Shown piece by piece: positions 53,752 through 62,746 of a stretch of DNA of 64,000 nt. The DNA lies in assembly GCA_031289055.1 (NCBI GenBank), contig JAITQE010000025.1, positions 1-64,000 of the forward strand, read 5' to 3'. Origin of the DNA: Candidatus Endomicrobiellum porotermitis (GTDB lineage Bacteria > Elusimicrobiota > Endomicrobiia > Endomicrobiales > Endomicrobiaceae). The notes under the pieces are model-generated. The model saw nothing but the letters and a program-made list of their open reading frames with translations, had not been told where the DNA came from and did no database searches. How positions within the stretch are numbered: the first letter of the stretch is position 1; each line of letters opens with the position of its first letter. The translations under genes were made by a program, and so were the position numbers.

Positions 53752-55335
53752 ATGAATATGAAGAGAGCTTTTTTTTCGGGACTGTTGTTGTTTTTAAGTT
53801 TAACTTCCTTTGGCGCTGAAAGCAGGAGTATAGTTTTTTTTGCCGAGACGCCAGATATCCCAAGAGCGGTAATAGATAAAATAACTTTATCAAACCGCTT
53901 TTGTATGGTTGTCCCTCAAGATTCTAAAACAATAATCCCAGAAAGTTTAGAAGAGCTTATTTCAGTTGGCAAGATTGAGCTTGCAGTTTCGCTTAATCCT
54001 GAGCCTGTTTTGCCAATTTTAGCGGGAATTTCCAACGCAAATATTAAGAAACCTAACAAAAATAATATTTTTGAAGGCTATATTGCGAGTAATTTATCGG
54101 ATTTTAAAGATAATACTAACAAAAAAAACTTCGGTATGTTTTTAAATTCTGGAAAAATGTCCCGCGAACTTCTTTATTATTTTTCAGGGTTAAATTTATC
54201 TTGGGTTAATGTTGATAATATAGAGGAAAATATTTTTGGAGCCTATTATATTGACGGTATTGCGGTTTTTTCTTTATATAAGAATTTTCCTTACAGCCAG
54301 CAAGAAGTTATGAAATGGATTGAGTCAAAGCGCGAAGATATAGTTCCTATTTTGCTTACAAAAAAACATTTGCAAAACGCTAAGTTTATGGAATATATAA
54401 TAGGGCTTTTTGACGGCAGCAAGCATATAAAACCTGTCGTCCCTCTGCGCATTTTAGAAGTTAAAAGCGATTTGCCGCATCAAGAGAATATTTTTTTTGA
54501 AGGTATTTTTTTAAGTCCTGATGTTTCTGAAAAACTTCGCTTGGCTGCCGAAGATCTTAGCGCTTACGCAGACTCTTCTTCATTTAGCGAAACTGTATAC
54601 GCTAACGCTCAAAGCGAACTTGTTTATCTGTGCGGGCAAGACAACTTAAAAAGCGCATGCTCTGATAGTATTACCGGAAGAAGAATGTTTGATGCGGCGT
54701 ACAATAATATTTATCGTCTTTTGGGGTTGCAAAACAAAGGTTATTCAGACGGTAAGAATATTGATAAACAGATTGGGGCGAGCGTTGACCTGCAAAAGAC
54801 GACAAATGTCTCAAATGGACAAACTTCGGTTGAAACTATTTCCGGAGGCGTTTCAATATGCAACGACGGTTTGTTAAGGCTTGCTCGGATTACCTCAAAA
54901 GACATGGGAATAAAAATAAACTTGTCTTTTAACGGGACAGGTTGGAATGATGAAGTTTCTTTCGTAGATTTTTATATAGACTTAAACGGTATCTTGGGAA
55001 TGGGCGGGACATCTTTTATCCATGGAGTAAGCGGGTTTTTAGTCGCAGATTCAGGTTGGGAATATGCTTTGAGAATATATAAAGATAAAGCGGTTCTGTA
55101 TAAATATTCTGTCGACGGAGCGTCAATCGTTTCTAACCTTGTTGTAAACGACAATTCTGTGTCTATACCAACAAAATACATCAGGGGAAATCCCTCCAAA
55201 TGGGGATTCCAAGCTATAGTTGTGCGCGAAAATACGGGCAAAAAAACTATAGTTGACTTTTTCAATCAAGGTCCAAAGACAAAAAATGAAATACTTTCCG
55301 CCAAACCATTTCAAGCGCCTCTTGTAAGGCGGTAA
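53752..55335 (+). CDS. exported protein with a glucodextranase-like C-terminal domain
   Basis: The 527-aa protein starts with a signal peptide (KRAFFSGLLLFLSLTSFGAES); ATG at 53758 is an alternative start. The N-terminal part (IVFFAETPDIPRAVIDKI, then AVSLNPEPVLPILAGIS) is of unknown family. Residues about 370-505 resemble the beta-sandwich (DOMON-like, Glucodextran_C) domain found in secreted alpha-glucan enzymes: SFVDFYIDLNGILGMGGTSFI, SGWEYALRIYKDKAVLYK, RGNPSKWGFQAIVV. A role in polysaccharide binding or processing is inferred. It is divergent from the DUF4015 hydrolase gene. Confidence 0.6.
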   Translation: MNMKRAFFSGLLLFLSLTSFGAESRSIVFFAETPDIPRAVIDKITLSNRFCMVVPQDSKTIIPESLEELISVGKIELAVSLNPEPVLPILAGISNANIKKPNKNNIFEGYIASNLSDFKDNTNKKNFGMFLNSGKMSRELLYYFSGLNLSWVNVDNIEENIFGAYYIDGIAVFSLYKNFPYSQQEVMKWIESKREDIVPILLTKKHLQNAKFMEYIIGLFDGSKHIKPVVPLRILEVKSDLPHQENIFFEGIFLSPDVSEKLRLAAEDLSAYADSSSFSETVYANAQSELVYLCGQDNLKSACSDSITGRRMFDAAYNNIYRLLGLQNKGYSDGKNIDKQIGASVDLQKTTNVSNGQTSVETISGGVSICNDGLLRLARITSKDMGIKINLSFNGTGWNDEVSFVDFYIDLNGILGMGGTSFIHGVSGFLVADSGWEYALRIYKDKAVLYKYSVDGASIVSNLVVNDNSVSIPTKYIRGNPSKWGFQAIVVRENTGKKTIVDFFNQGPKTKNEILSAKPFQAPLVRR

Positions 55336-55414
55336 ATAAAAGATTTCTTATCATAAGTGTCGGATAGAAAAAAAGAATATAATATTATAGTTGATTTCGC
55401 CGTTTGATCTAATA

Positions 55415-55442
55415 TTGAAATCAGTTGTTAATGTTGTATAAT
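55415..55442 (+). promoter_or_regulatory. sigma70-type promoter of rpsF-ssb-rpsR-rplI
   Basis: TTGAAA at 55415-55420 and TATAAT at 55437-55442 are separated by 16 bp. Transcription would start near 55449, leaving an 85-nt leader before rpsF. The match is strong, as expected for a ribosomal operon. Confidence 0.65.
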
Positions 55443-55459
55443 ATTTATTGCGCTTTGCT

Positions 55460-55497
55460 TTACGCGTTGCATGCGTAAGGCTAAACCATTGAGCCTT
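55460..55497 (+). promoter_or_regulatory. two small hairpins in the rpsF mRNA leader
   Basis: TTACGC/GCGTAA (55460-55478) and AAGGCT/AGCCTT (55477-55497) form two alternative or overlapping 6-bp stems in the leader of the S6-S18 operon. They could be an autoregulatory site. I could not match them to the known S6:S18-binding motif, since no CCG-bulge element is obvious. The Shine-Dalgarno of rpsF (AAGGAGG at about 55519-55525) lies downstream. Confidence 0.35.
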
Positions 55498-55534
55498 GCG
55501 CTTTTTGGGAAATTCCAAAAAGGAGGTGTAAAAG

Positions 55535-55903
55535 ATGAATTACGAAAGCACGTTTATTGTTTCCCCCGAACTTTCTATTGACAAAGTAGAAGAACTCACC
55601 GCAAAAGTAGTAAAAACAATTGAAGCGGCAAAAGGAACTGTTAAAACGGTTCAAAAGCTTGGCAAAAAGAAATTCGCTTATCCTGTTAACAAATTCCGTG
55701 AAGGAAATTATGTTTATATGGAACTTGGCGGCGAAGGTTCTATGGTCGGTTCTCTTGAAAACTTTTTCAAATTTAACGATTCAGTAATAAGATTTCTTAC
55801 CGTTAAAGTTGAGAAGAAAAAAGTTGCCGTAAAGCCTACCACCAAGACCAAGCCGTCTGTGGAAAAGCCGGCGACGGAGGTAAAAAATGACACAGCAAAG
55901 TAA
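55535..55903 (+). CDS. rpsF: 30S ribosomal protein S6
   Basis: The 122-aa protein binds S18 in the small subunit platform. It begins MNYESTFIVSPELSIDKVEEL and has KLGKKKFAYPVNKFREGNYVYMEL in the centre, as in the family. A lysine/threonine-rich tail of about 25 residues extends past the fold. A near-perfect AAGGAGG precedes the start. It overlaps ssb by 17 nt. Confidence 0.96.
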   Translation: MNYESTFIVSPELSIDKVEELTAKVVKTIEAAKGTVKTVQKLGKKKFAYPVNKFREGNYVYMELGGEGSMVGSLENFFKFNDSVIRFLTVKVEKKKVAVKPTTKTKPSVEKPATEVKNDTAK

Positions 55904-56354
55904 TATCCGTTTGCCTGAGCAAAACAGTGTGATTATGGTTGGCAGACTTACTAGAGATCCAGAGTCGAGGCGCACCGGAACAGGCAAGGCTGTTTGTTCA
56001 TTTGACATAGCCATAAGCAGAAGAATGAAAGATTCTGTTACCGGCGAGTGGAAAGACGCCGATCCGACGTTTGTTCCTATTATTGTTTGGGGAGAACAAG
56101 CCGAAAGATGCGGCGAGCGTTTGAAAAAAGGTTCGCCTGTGCATGTTGAAGGTAGGCTTCAGACTAACAAATGGGAGGGACACGACGGAACCAAAAGAAG
56201 CCGCTTGGAAGTTGTAGCTTCTAGGGTTCAGATTCTTTCCATAGTAAGACAGGACAAGGCTGCTATAGGCGCAAAGCCGGCGGACAGCGCGAATTCGTCG
56301 TCCGATCAGTGCGACGGTATTGGTAGAGATGAAGACGAAGACATACCGTTTTAA
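55887..56354 (+). CDS. ssb: single-stranded DNA-binding protein
   Basis: The 155-aa product has one OB fold (NSVIMVGRLTRDPESRRTGTGKAVCSFDIAIS, FVPIIVWGEQAERCGERLKKGSPVHVEGRL) and the acidic C-terminal tip DEDEDIPF that recruits repair and replication proteins. It overlaps the end of rpsF by 17 nt, the normal rpsF-ssb-rpsR order. Confidence 0.96.
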   Translation: MTQQSNIRLPEQNSVIMVGRLTRDPESRRTGTGKAVCSFDIAISRRMKDSVTGEWKDADPTFVPIIVWGEQAERCGERLKKGSPVHVEGRLQTNKWEGHDGTKRSRLEVVASRVQILSIVRQDKAAIGAKPADSANSSSDQCDGIGRDEDEDIPF

Positions 56355-56372
56355 GCGGTTGGAGGAAAAAAT

Positions 56373-56675
56373 ATGGCATTTATAAAAAAGCCCGCAGGAC
56401 GCTCTAGACCTCAAGGAGCGCAAGCGGGAGGTCAGGGACGTCCCGTGGGAAAGTTTAGAAAAGGCGGACCAATCAGAAGAAAAGTTTGCCGTTTCTGCGC
56501 TGATAAAGTAGAAATAGATTATAAGAATATAAGTCTGTTGCGCGCATTTGTAACTGAAAAGGGAAAAATTCTTTCAGGACGCGTAACAGGCACGTGCGCT
56601 AAGCACCAGAGAGAGCTTGACACGGCTATCAAAAGAGCAAGAATGCTTGCCATTTTGCCTTTTACGTCAAACTAA
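56373..56675 (+). CDS. rpsR: 30S ribosomal protein S18
   Basis: The 100-aa protein has a basic, low-complexity N-terminus of about 35 residues ([17 protein letters not shown]) before the S18 core. The core reads [61 protein letters not shown]. The first cysteine pair suggests a zinc-type (C+) paralogue form. GGAGG precedes the start. RimI at 4127 may acetylate S18, although the N-terminus here is not the classical Ala. Confidence 0.96.
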   Translation: MAFIKKPAGRSRPQGAQAGGQGRPVGKFRKGGPIRRKVCRFCADKVEIDYKNISLLRAFVTEKGKILSGRVTGTCAKHQRELDTAIKRARMLAILPFTSN

Positions 56676-56716
56676 TTTTTGCGCGAAAAGGATTTAGATA
56701 AGTTCCGGAGGAAAAA

Positions 56717-57166
56717 ATGAAAGTTATATTAAGGTCAGATATTACTAACGTCGGACGCCAAGGCGAGGTTAAAGAAGTCTCGCCCGGATTTGTTAGGAAT
56801 TACCTTGTTCCGCAAAATCTAGCTATGGAAGCTACTTCTGTAAATCTCAAGATTTGGGAAAGAGAAAGAGCGAAACTTGAGAAACAGAGAGAAGAAATAA
56901 TTTCAGCGGCAAAGGAAATTGCTTCCAAAATAGAAGCGGTTGAATTTACCGTTAAAGTTAAAATAGGCGAAAATGGCAAGATTTTCGGTTCTGTGACGCC
57001 TGCAAATCTTTCAAAAGTTTTTGAGGAAAAAGGTTTTGAAGTCAACAAACGCGATATTCTTCTTTCCGACAACATAAAAGAAGTTGGGAATTACGAAGTA
57101 AACGTGAGGCTTCACCCTGAAGTCGCGGTAAAAGCAAAGCTTGCCGTAATAAGCGAAAAAGAGTAA
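56717..57166 (+). CDS. rplI: 50S ribosomal protein L9
   Basis: The 149-aa protein has both L9 domains. The N-terminal rRNA-binding domain reads MKVILRSDITNVGRQGEVKEVSPGFVRNYLVPQNLA. A long central helix and the C-terminal domain follow (GENGKIFGSVTPANLSKVFEEKGFEVNKRDIL). CGGAGG precedes the start. A strong hairpin follows the stop. Confidence 0.96.
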   Translation: MKVILRSDITNVGRQGEVKEVSPGFVRNYLVPQNLAMEATSVNLKIWERERAKLEKQREEIISAAKEIASKIEAVEFTVKVKIGENGKIFGSVTPANLSKVFEEKGFEVNKRDILLSDNIKEVGNYEVNVRLHPEVAVKAKLAVISEKE

Positions 57167-57182
57167 TATAATATTGTCAAAT

Positions 57183-57224
57183 AACATCGGTCGGCGGAGC
57201 TGTTTGGCTTTTCCGACCGATGTT
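57183..57224 (+). terminator. 12-bp hairpin between rplI and dnaB
   Basis: AACATCGGTCGG at 57183-57194 pairs perfectly with CCGACCGATGTT at 57213-57224, with an 18-nt loop. No T tract follows (AAGAAG), so it is not a classical intrinsic terminator. It could attenuate or separate the ribosomal operon from dnaB, or protect the 3' end of the upstream mRNA. Confidence 0.45.
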
Positions 57225-57254
57225 AAGAAGTTCAGAAATAACCGGCATATTTAA

Positions 57255-58625
57255 ATGGCAAATATAATAGAGAAGGTTCCACCTCAGGCTATAGACGTAG
57301 AAATGGCTGTCTTAGGCGCAATGCTTATAGAAAAAGAAGCCATTTTGAAAGTTATAGACATAGTCAACGACAACGATTTTTACAAAGAAATTCACAGGCA
57401 AATCTTTTTAGCGATCCATGATTTATACATTGAAAATCAACCCGCAGACTTGTTTACAACATCCGAAGCTTTGAAAAAAAGCGGACTATTTGCCGAAGCT
57501 GGCGGAGCAAGTTATCTTATAAATTTAATAAATTCTGTTCAGACGGCGGCCAATGTTGAGCATTATGCTTATATAATAAGGGATAAATCAATATCTAGGC
57601 AGCTTATTAACGCTGGCTCTGAAATAGTAACTGATGCGTTTAACGAACTGAATTCTCCTGAAGAAATATTAGATAAATCGCAAGCGACTTTATTTAATAT
57701 TTCACAGAGAAAAAGTAAAAAAGGTTTTGCAAGGGTTTCCAATCTTGTTATGCCTATGCTTCAAAATCTTGAAAAACTGCATTCCAACCCAAAAGATATT
57801 TCCGGTCTTGCGACGGGATTTGCAGATTTAGATGCTAAGACAGCCGGTCTTCACCCTTCGGAGCTTATAATTTTTGCGGCTCGTCCGTCTATGGGTAAAA
57901 CTGCTTTTGCTTTGAATATCGCCGAGCATGTAGCGGTGGACCAGAAGAAACCGGTTGCTATTTTTTCGCTTGAAATGAAACAAGACGCTTTGATGTCAAG
58001 GTTTTTGGCTTCTTTGGCTAGAGTAAACGCCAGCAAACTTAGAAACGGACAGTACGGTAGTTCAGATTGGCCAAAACTTACGACAGCCGCGAGTAAAATT
58101 GCTGAAGCTCCGATTTTTATTGACGACGATTCTGATATAAGCGTTACGGAAATAAGAGCAAGAGCAAGAAAACTTGCGACGGAACTTGAGTCTAAAGGGA
58201 CTCCTTTATCTTTAGTTATCATAGATTATATTCAATTTATACGCGCGTCTGGGCGCAAGTTTGAGACAAGACAGCAGGAAGTGTCGGAAATTTCCAGATC
58301 TCTTAAAGCTTTGGCTAAAAATTTGGACGTCCCAGTAATAGTCTTGTCTCAGTTGTCAAGGAGAACGGAAGATAGGGGAAGAAAAGACAATAGACCCCAA
58401 CTTTCAGACTTGAGAGATTCTGGAGCTATTGAACAAGACGCGGATGTTGTGGCAATGCTTTACAGAGAAGGATATTATAACAGAGAAGATCCGGATTTAC
58501 AAAAAAAAGCCACGCTTATAATAGGCAAACAGAGAAACGGTCCTACGGGAGACGTCAATTTGATTTTTGAAGGCGAATACACGAAGTTCTCTGACGAGTC
58601 CAAATTACAGGATAATTATCAATGA
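57255..58625 (+). CDS. dnaB: replicative DNA helicase DnaB
   Basis: The 456-aa hexameric helicase has the N-terminal DnaG-interacting domain (PPQAIDVEMAVLGAMLIEKEA) and a RecA-like motor. Motor motifs are the Walker A IFAARPSMGKTAFALNIAEH, SLEMKQDALMSRFLA, VIIDYIQFI, VLSQLSRRTEDR and DLRDSGAIEQDADVV. Its position after rplI is a widely conserved gene order. It overlaps alr by 4 nt. Confidence 0.97.
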   Translation: MANIIEKVPPQAIDVEMAVLGAMLIEKEAILKVIDIVNDNDFYKEIHRQIFLAIHDLYIENQPADLFTTSEALKKSGLFAEAGGASYLINLINSVQTAANVEHYAYIIRDKSISRQLINAGSEIVTDAFNELNSPEEILDKSQATLFNISQRKSKKGFARVSNLVMPMLQNLEKLHSNPKDISGLATGFADLDAKTAGLHPSELIIFAARPSMGKTAFALNIAEHVAVDQKKPVAIFSLEMKQDALMSRFLASLARVNASKLRNGQYGSSDWPKLTTAASKIAEAPIFIDDDSDISVTEIRARARKLATELESKGTPLSLVIIDYIQFIRASGRKFETRQQEVSEISRSLKALAKNLDVPVIVLSQLSRRTEDRGRKDNRPQLSDLRDSGAIEQDADVVAMLYREGYYNREDPDLQKKATLIIGKQRNGPTGDVNLIFEGEYTKFSDESKLQDNYQ

Positions 58626-59794
58626 AAAAACAACCGCCCCCTGCGGCGGCAGCCGTCGCCGCAGGTAAAAGACCAAAAGTATTTTTCAGACAAACATGGG
58701 TAGAAATTGACAAAAGCGATTTTCATTTCAATCTAAAAAAAATCAGAGAATATCTTGCAAAAGACACAAAAATAATGGCTGTTGTTAAAGCCGACGCTTA
58801 TGGACACGACGGAATAGCTCTTGCAAAAGAGGCTCAAGCCGCAGGTTTGCAATGGCTTGCCGTTTTCTCTATTGAGGAAGGAATACAGTTAAGAGAAGCG
58901 GGCATTAAGGCGAACATTTTAATTTTAGGCAATATTTTCCCTTTTGAAAACTTTCAAGTTGCCATAGCCCATTCTCTAACGCCTACGATTTCCACGATAA
59001 CCGGACTTATGGCATTGGAAGAATTAGCTGTAAAACTTGATAAAAGAATAAATTTTCATCTGAAGGTGGATACCGGAATGGGAAGAATAGGGGCGTTGCC
59101 TGAAGCGGCTTATCCTATTTTGCAAAAGATTTCTCAGACGCCTAAGGTTTATATGTCTGGAATGTACACTCACTTTGCGGTTGCAGGTACGGACACTGTT
59201 TTTACAAAGGCGCAGTTGGACATTTTTACAAAAATAGTTAAATTTGCAAAAGTAAATTTGGGTTTAAGATTTATTGCGCACTCAGCAAATTCTGCGGCGT
59301 TGTTTAAATACAAAAGATCTCATTTGGATTTGGTGCGACCAGGTCTCAGCCTTTACGGTCTTAGCCCTTTTAAACATTCCGATAGATTTTTAAAGCTAAA
59401 GCCTGTATTGTCTTGGAAGACAAAGACGACTTTTCTTAAAAAAGTTCCTTCGGGTTTTTGCGTAAGTTACGGAAGAACTTTTGTTACAAGCAAAACTTCA
59501 ATTATTGCTACTTTGCCAGTAGGTTACGCCGACGGACTTAATAGACTTCTTTCAAACAGGGGAGACGTTTTGGTCGGCGGCAAGCGTTGCCCTATTGTCG
59601 GGAGAATTACAATGGACATGACTATGGTGGATGTTACTGACGTAAAGGGCGTGTCGCTTGGCGATGAAGCGGTTATTATAGGGACGCAAGGATCTGAGCA
59701 GATAAAAACAGACGAACTTGCAAAGCTTCAAGACACAATAAACTATGAAGTTACGTGCGCCATTTCTTCGCGCGTTCCGAGAATTGTAGTTTAA
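58622..59794 (+). CDS. alr: alanine racemase
   Basis: This PLP enzyme makes D-alanine for the Ddl ligase encoded at 36463. The 390-aa product carries its PLP lysine in IMAVVKADAYGHDG (K56), and also has HLKVDTGMGRIG, FIAHSANSAAL, RPGLSLYGLSP and VSYGRTF (catalytic Tyr). An extra low-complexity N-terminus of about 24 residues (QPPPAAAAVAAGKRP) precedes the fold. ATGA overlap with dnaB. Confidence 0.95.
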   Translation: MKKQPPPAAAAVAAGKRPKVFFRQTWVEIDKSDFHFNLKKIREYLAKDTKIMAVVKADAYGHDGIALAKEAQAAGLQWLAVFSIEEGIQLREAGIKANILILGNIFPFENFQVAIAHSLTPTISTITGLMALEELAVKLDKRINFHLKVDTGMGRIGALPEAAYPILQKISQTPKVYMSGMYTHFAVAGTDTVFTKAQLDIFTKIVKFAKVNLGLRFIAHSANSAALFKYKRSHLDLVRPGLSLYGLSPFKHSDRFLKLKPVLSWKTKTTFLKKVPSGFCVSYGRTFVTSKTSIIATLPVGYADGLNRLLSNRGDVLVGGKRCPIVGRITMDMTMVDVTDVKGVSLGDEAVIIGTQGSEQIKTDELAKLQDTINYEVTCAISSRVPRIVV

Positions 59795-59798
59795 TTAT

Positions 59799-60635
59799 AT
59801 GATGATGAAAGCAAGCGTAAGGAAAATTGTAAAATTTGAGCGTTTTGCCCAGAAGGTAAGCAATACTTCTTTTGGCATTGTTTTCGCGTCAATAGAAGGT
59901 TTTGGGACCGCCGCCGAAATGGCTAAAGAAACAATCAGAGATATATTTAAGGGGTTTATTTCCGCAAAAGACACTGTTACGCAAATGGTAGAAGTCGGTT
60001 GGAGTTCTTTACCTATAATATTGCTTACGTCTTTCTTTATGGGGATGGTTTTGGCTCTTCAAGTAGGTTCGGCGACAAGCAATATGTTTAACGAACCTGT
60101 GTATGTTGGCACAATAACAAGTTTTGCCATGGCTATAGAGTTGGGTCCGGTTCTTACCGCCATAGTTGTAACCGGAAGAGTTGGAGCTGCGATTACGGCT
60201 GAAATCGGAACAATGGAAGTTACCGAACAACTAGACGCTTTATATACGCTTGGAACAAATCCGATAAGGTACCTTGCCGTGCCTAGATTTTTGGCATGTT
60301 TTTTTATGCTTCCCGCGCTTACGGTTATTTCAAACATAGTCGGCATATATGGCGGTATGATTCTTTCAACTAACACTTGGGAGCTTTCTTCAAGCGCATT
60401 TTGGGCCGAAGCTTTGGATTTTATGACTATTTGCACTTTTCTGCATGGGTTTATAAAATCTTTTTTCTTTGCGTTAATTATTGTAATAGTCGCTTGCCAT
60501 AAGGGTTTTAACGCTAAAGGCGGAGCTGAAGGCGTCGGGAAGGCGACGACAAGTTCGGTTATGACGTCAATGGTTTTTATTTTGATAGCGGATTACTTTT
60601 TGACGGCGCTGCGTGTAACTTTGAGAATAAAATAA
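59799..60635 (+). CDS. mlaE: lipid ABC transporter permease MlaE-like
   Basis: The 278-aa MlaE/YrbE permease has an N-terminal amphipathic helix, then membrane segments around SSLPIILLTSFFMGMVLALQVGS, FAMAIELGPVLTAIVVTGRVGAAITAEIGTMEVTEQLDAL and FFMLPALTVISNIVGIYGGMIL. The ELGPVLTAIxVxGRVGAAxxAEIGTMxVTEQ block is the family signature. It works with the ATPase and MCE protein encoded next to move phospholipid between inner and outer membranes. Confidence 0.95.
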   Translation: MMMKASVRKIVKFERFAQKVSNTSFGIVFASIEGFGTAAEMAKETIRDIFKGFISAKDTVTQMVEVGWSSLPIILLTSFFMGMVLALQVGSATSNMFNEPVYVGTITSFAMAIELGPVLTAIVVTGRVGAAITAEIGTMEVTEQLDALYTLGTNPIRYLAVPRFLACFFMLPALTVISNIVGIYGGMILSTNTWELSSSAFWAEALDFMTICTFLHGFIKSFFFALIIVIVACHKGFNAKGGAEGVGKATTSSVMTSMVFILIADYFLTALRVTLRIK

Positions 60636-60654
60636 TTTATATAATAAACCCAAA

Positions 60655-61383
60655 ATGATAAAAGTTGATAACGTTTATAAACGATTTGGCGTTAAAACAG
60701 TGTTGAACGGGGTGAGTTTGGACGTCCGATCCGGCGAGACGTTGGTTATTATAGGTTCTTCCGGCGTTGGAAAAAGTATTTTATTGAAAAACATTATAGG
60801 GCTTGTAAAGCCTGATTCCGGCTTTATTAAAGTTGATGGCGTAGACATAACGAACTGTTCTTTAAGAGAATTGCATGAAACCCGCAGGAAAATAGGATAT
60901 GTATTTCAAGAATCCGCTCTTTTTGATTCTTTGAATATTTTTGAGAATGTGGCTTTTGGTTTAAAAAATCTTACGTCTCTTAGCGAGAGCGAAATAAAGC
61001 AAAGAGCAAAACAGTGCCTTGCTATGGTAGGGCTTGAAAATGTTGAACATTTAAATCCTTCTGGACTTTCAGGCGGAATGAAGAAGAGAGTTGGTCTTGC
61101 AAGAGCCATAGCTTATCAGCCAGAATATATTTTATACGATGAACCTACTACCGGTCTTGACCCTATAATGTCTGACGTTATAAACGACCTTATAATAAAT
61201 TTAAAAAAATATTTGCATGTTACGTCTATAGTCGTAACGCACGATATGAATTCGGCGTATAAGATAGCCGACAGGATAATGATGCTATACGGCGGCAATA
61301 TTATTTTTAACGGCACCCCGGAAGAAGTTTGCAATACTAAAAACGAGTATGTAAAACAATTTGTTAGAGGCTCAAGTCAGTGA
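60655..61383 (+). CDS. mlaF: lipid ABC transporter ATP-binding protein MlaF-like
   Basis: The 242-aa ABC ATPase has Walker A IGSSGVGKSILLKNIIGL, signature LSGGMKKRVGLARAIA, Walker B YILYDEPTTGLDPIMSDV and the H-loop VVTHDMNSAYKIADRI. The LSGGMxKRVxLARA signature is characteristic of the Mla/Ttg2/Mkl ATPases. It lies between the permease and MCE genes. Confidence 0.95.
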   Translation: MIKVDNVYKRFGVKTVLNGVSLDVRSGETLVIIGSSGVGKSILLKNIIGLVKPDSGFIKVDGVDITNCSLRELHETRRKIGYVFQESALFDSLNIFENVAFGLKNLTSLSESEIKQRAKQCLAMVGLENVEHLNPSGLSGGMKKRVGLARAIAYQPEYILYDEPTTGLDPIMSDVINDLIINLKKYLHVTSIVVTHDMNSAYKIADRIMMLYGGNIIFNGTPEEVCNTKNEYVKQFVRGSSQ

Positions 61384-61421
61384 CCGATATGTACTGACAG
61401 AATCTTTGAAATGAAAAGAAT

Positions 61422-62738
61422 ATGAGCAAACAACTGAAGTTGGGAATTTTTGTATTTTTAGGGATTATTGCCGCGGCTGTTTCTATAATAGCCGCCGGAG
61501 CTTTTTCCTTAAAAAGGACTTACAATATTTATGCTAAATTTGACAATATTTCAGGACTTACCGAAAAAGCTAAAGTTAAAATAGCGGGGGTTGGCATAGG
61601 CGTTTTGAGAGGCGTTTCTTTAGATGATTCTCGGGCTAAGCTGAGGTTGTCAATACATAAAAATGTAAAGTTGTACAGGAATGGCGTCGCTAGAATTGTC
61701 TCTATGGGCGTTATAGGAACAAAATATATTGAGATTTCTCCAGGAGATTCGAGCGCGGAGGAATTGAAAGGCGATGATTATATCTTTACCGAGCAGTCTT
61801 CAAGTTTGGAGATTATGCTTAGGAATATTTCAACAAGGGCAGATAAGGCGATGCATAACGAACGATACGGCGATATGATGGAAAACCTTGCCAACGCTAT
61901 ATGCTCTTTGAAAGACGTTATGAAAAATTTTGCCTCTGAAAACGAAAATATATCTGAAATAATAAATAATTTAAATAAATTTTCTCGCGATGTTGCGGCT
62001 ATTTCTTCTGAAAACGGACGGGATTTGAGGTCCGTAGTGTTGTCAATCAAAGACGTTTCGGAAAAACTTGACGCGTTGATAGATCGCATAGCTAACGGAA
62101 ACGGCATGATTTCCACACTTATAAACGACGAACAAATAGGTAAAGATTTAAAAGAAACTGTAGCTTCCGCCAAGGAAACGGTTAAAGGATTGAAGGACAC
62201 AATAGGTAAAACTAATAAACTTCAGTTAAGCTGGAACTATACTGGAAGATATGATATGAAAGACGGAAAACTTAGAAGCGACGTCGGCATAAGCATAATG
62301 CCAAGCCGCGATAAATTCTATTATGTTGGAATTTCAAATGTGGCGGACCATAGCACGGCAAGCGATTCTGAAAAAAATAGGATAAATAAGCTTGACGCTT
62401 TGCTTGGTTTTAGAGCTGAAAAATCTGAAATATACGGCGGAGTTATAAGAGGAAAAGCTGGAGTCGGTTTTGGATATTCTTTCTTTGAGCCTGTTTGGGC
62501 TGAATTTAGAAGACTTAAAGTTCACTTGAATATGCGCGACTTTGGAAGAGAAAAACATGGACCTGTTATTGATGCTGGAATGAGAGTCGGCATTGCGCAA
62601 TGGCTTTATGCCGGAGTTGCTCTTGAAGATATTTCTTATAAAACGGCTGTTACGCCTTATATAAAGCTTGAGATTGATGATAAAGATTTGGCTGCTTTGC
62701 TTAGAATTATAAGCCTTGCGGCAGTTACGGCAAAATAG
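61422..62738 (+). CDS. mlaD: MCE-domain lipid-binding protein MlaD-like, long form
   Basis: The 438-aa protein has an N-terminal membrane anchor (LGIFVFLGIIAAAVSIIAAGAF) and one MCE domain at about residues 38-115 (IYAKFDNISGLTEKAKVKIAGVGIGVL, VSMGVIGTKYIEISPG). A helical linker follows, then a beta-rich C-terminal half of about 170 residues (LQLSWNYTGRYDMKDGKLRSDVGISIMP to the end) that resembles an outer-membrane-like barrel segment. E. coli MlaD is under 200 aa, so this is the extended type. It probably spans the periplasm and delivers lipid. Confidence 0.9.
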   Translation: MSKQLKLGIFVFLGIIAAAVSIIAAGAFSLKRTYNIYAKFDNISGLTEKAKVKIAGVGIGVLRGVSLDDSRAKLRLSIHKNVKLYRNGVARIVSMGVIGTKYIEISPGDSSAEELKGDDYIFTEQSSSLEIMLRNISTRADKAMHNERYGDMMENLANAICSLKDVMKNFASENENISEIINNLNKFSRDVAAISSENGRDLRSVVLSIKDVSEKLDALIDRIANGNGMISTLINDEQIGKDLKETVASAKETVKGLKDTIGKTNKLQLSWNYTGRYDMKDGKLRSDVGISIMPSRDKFYYVGISNVADHSTASDSEKNRINKLDALLGFRAEKSEIYGGVIRGKAGVGFGYSFFEPVWAEFRRLKVHLNMRDFGREKHGPVIDAGMRVGIAQWLYAGVALEDISYKTAVTPYIKLEIDDKDLAALLRIISLAAVTAK

Positions 62739-62746
62739 ATAGTTTT

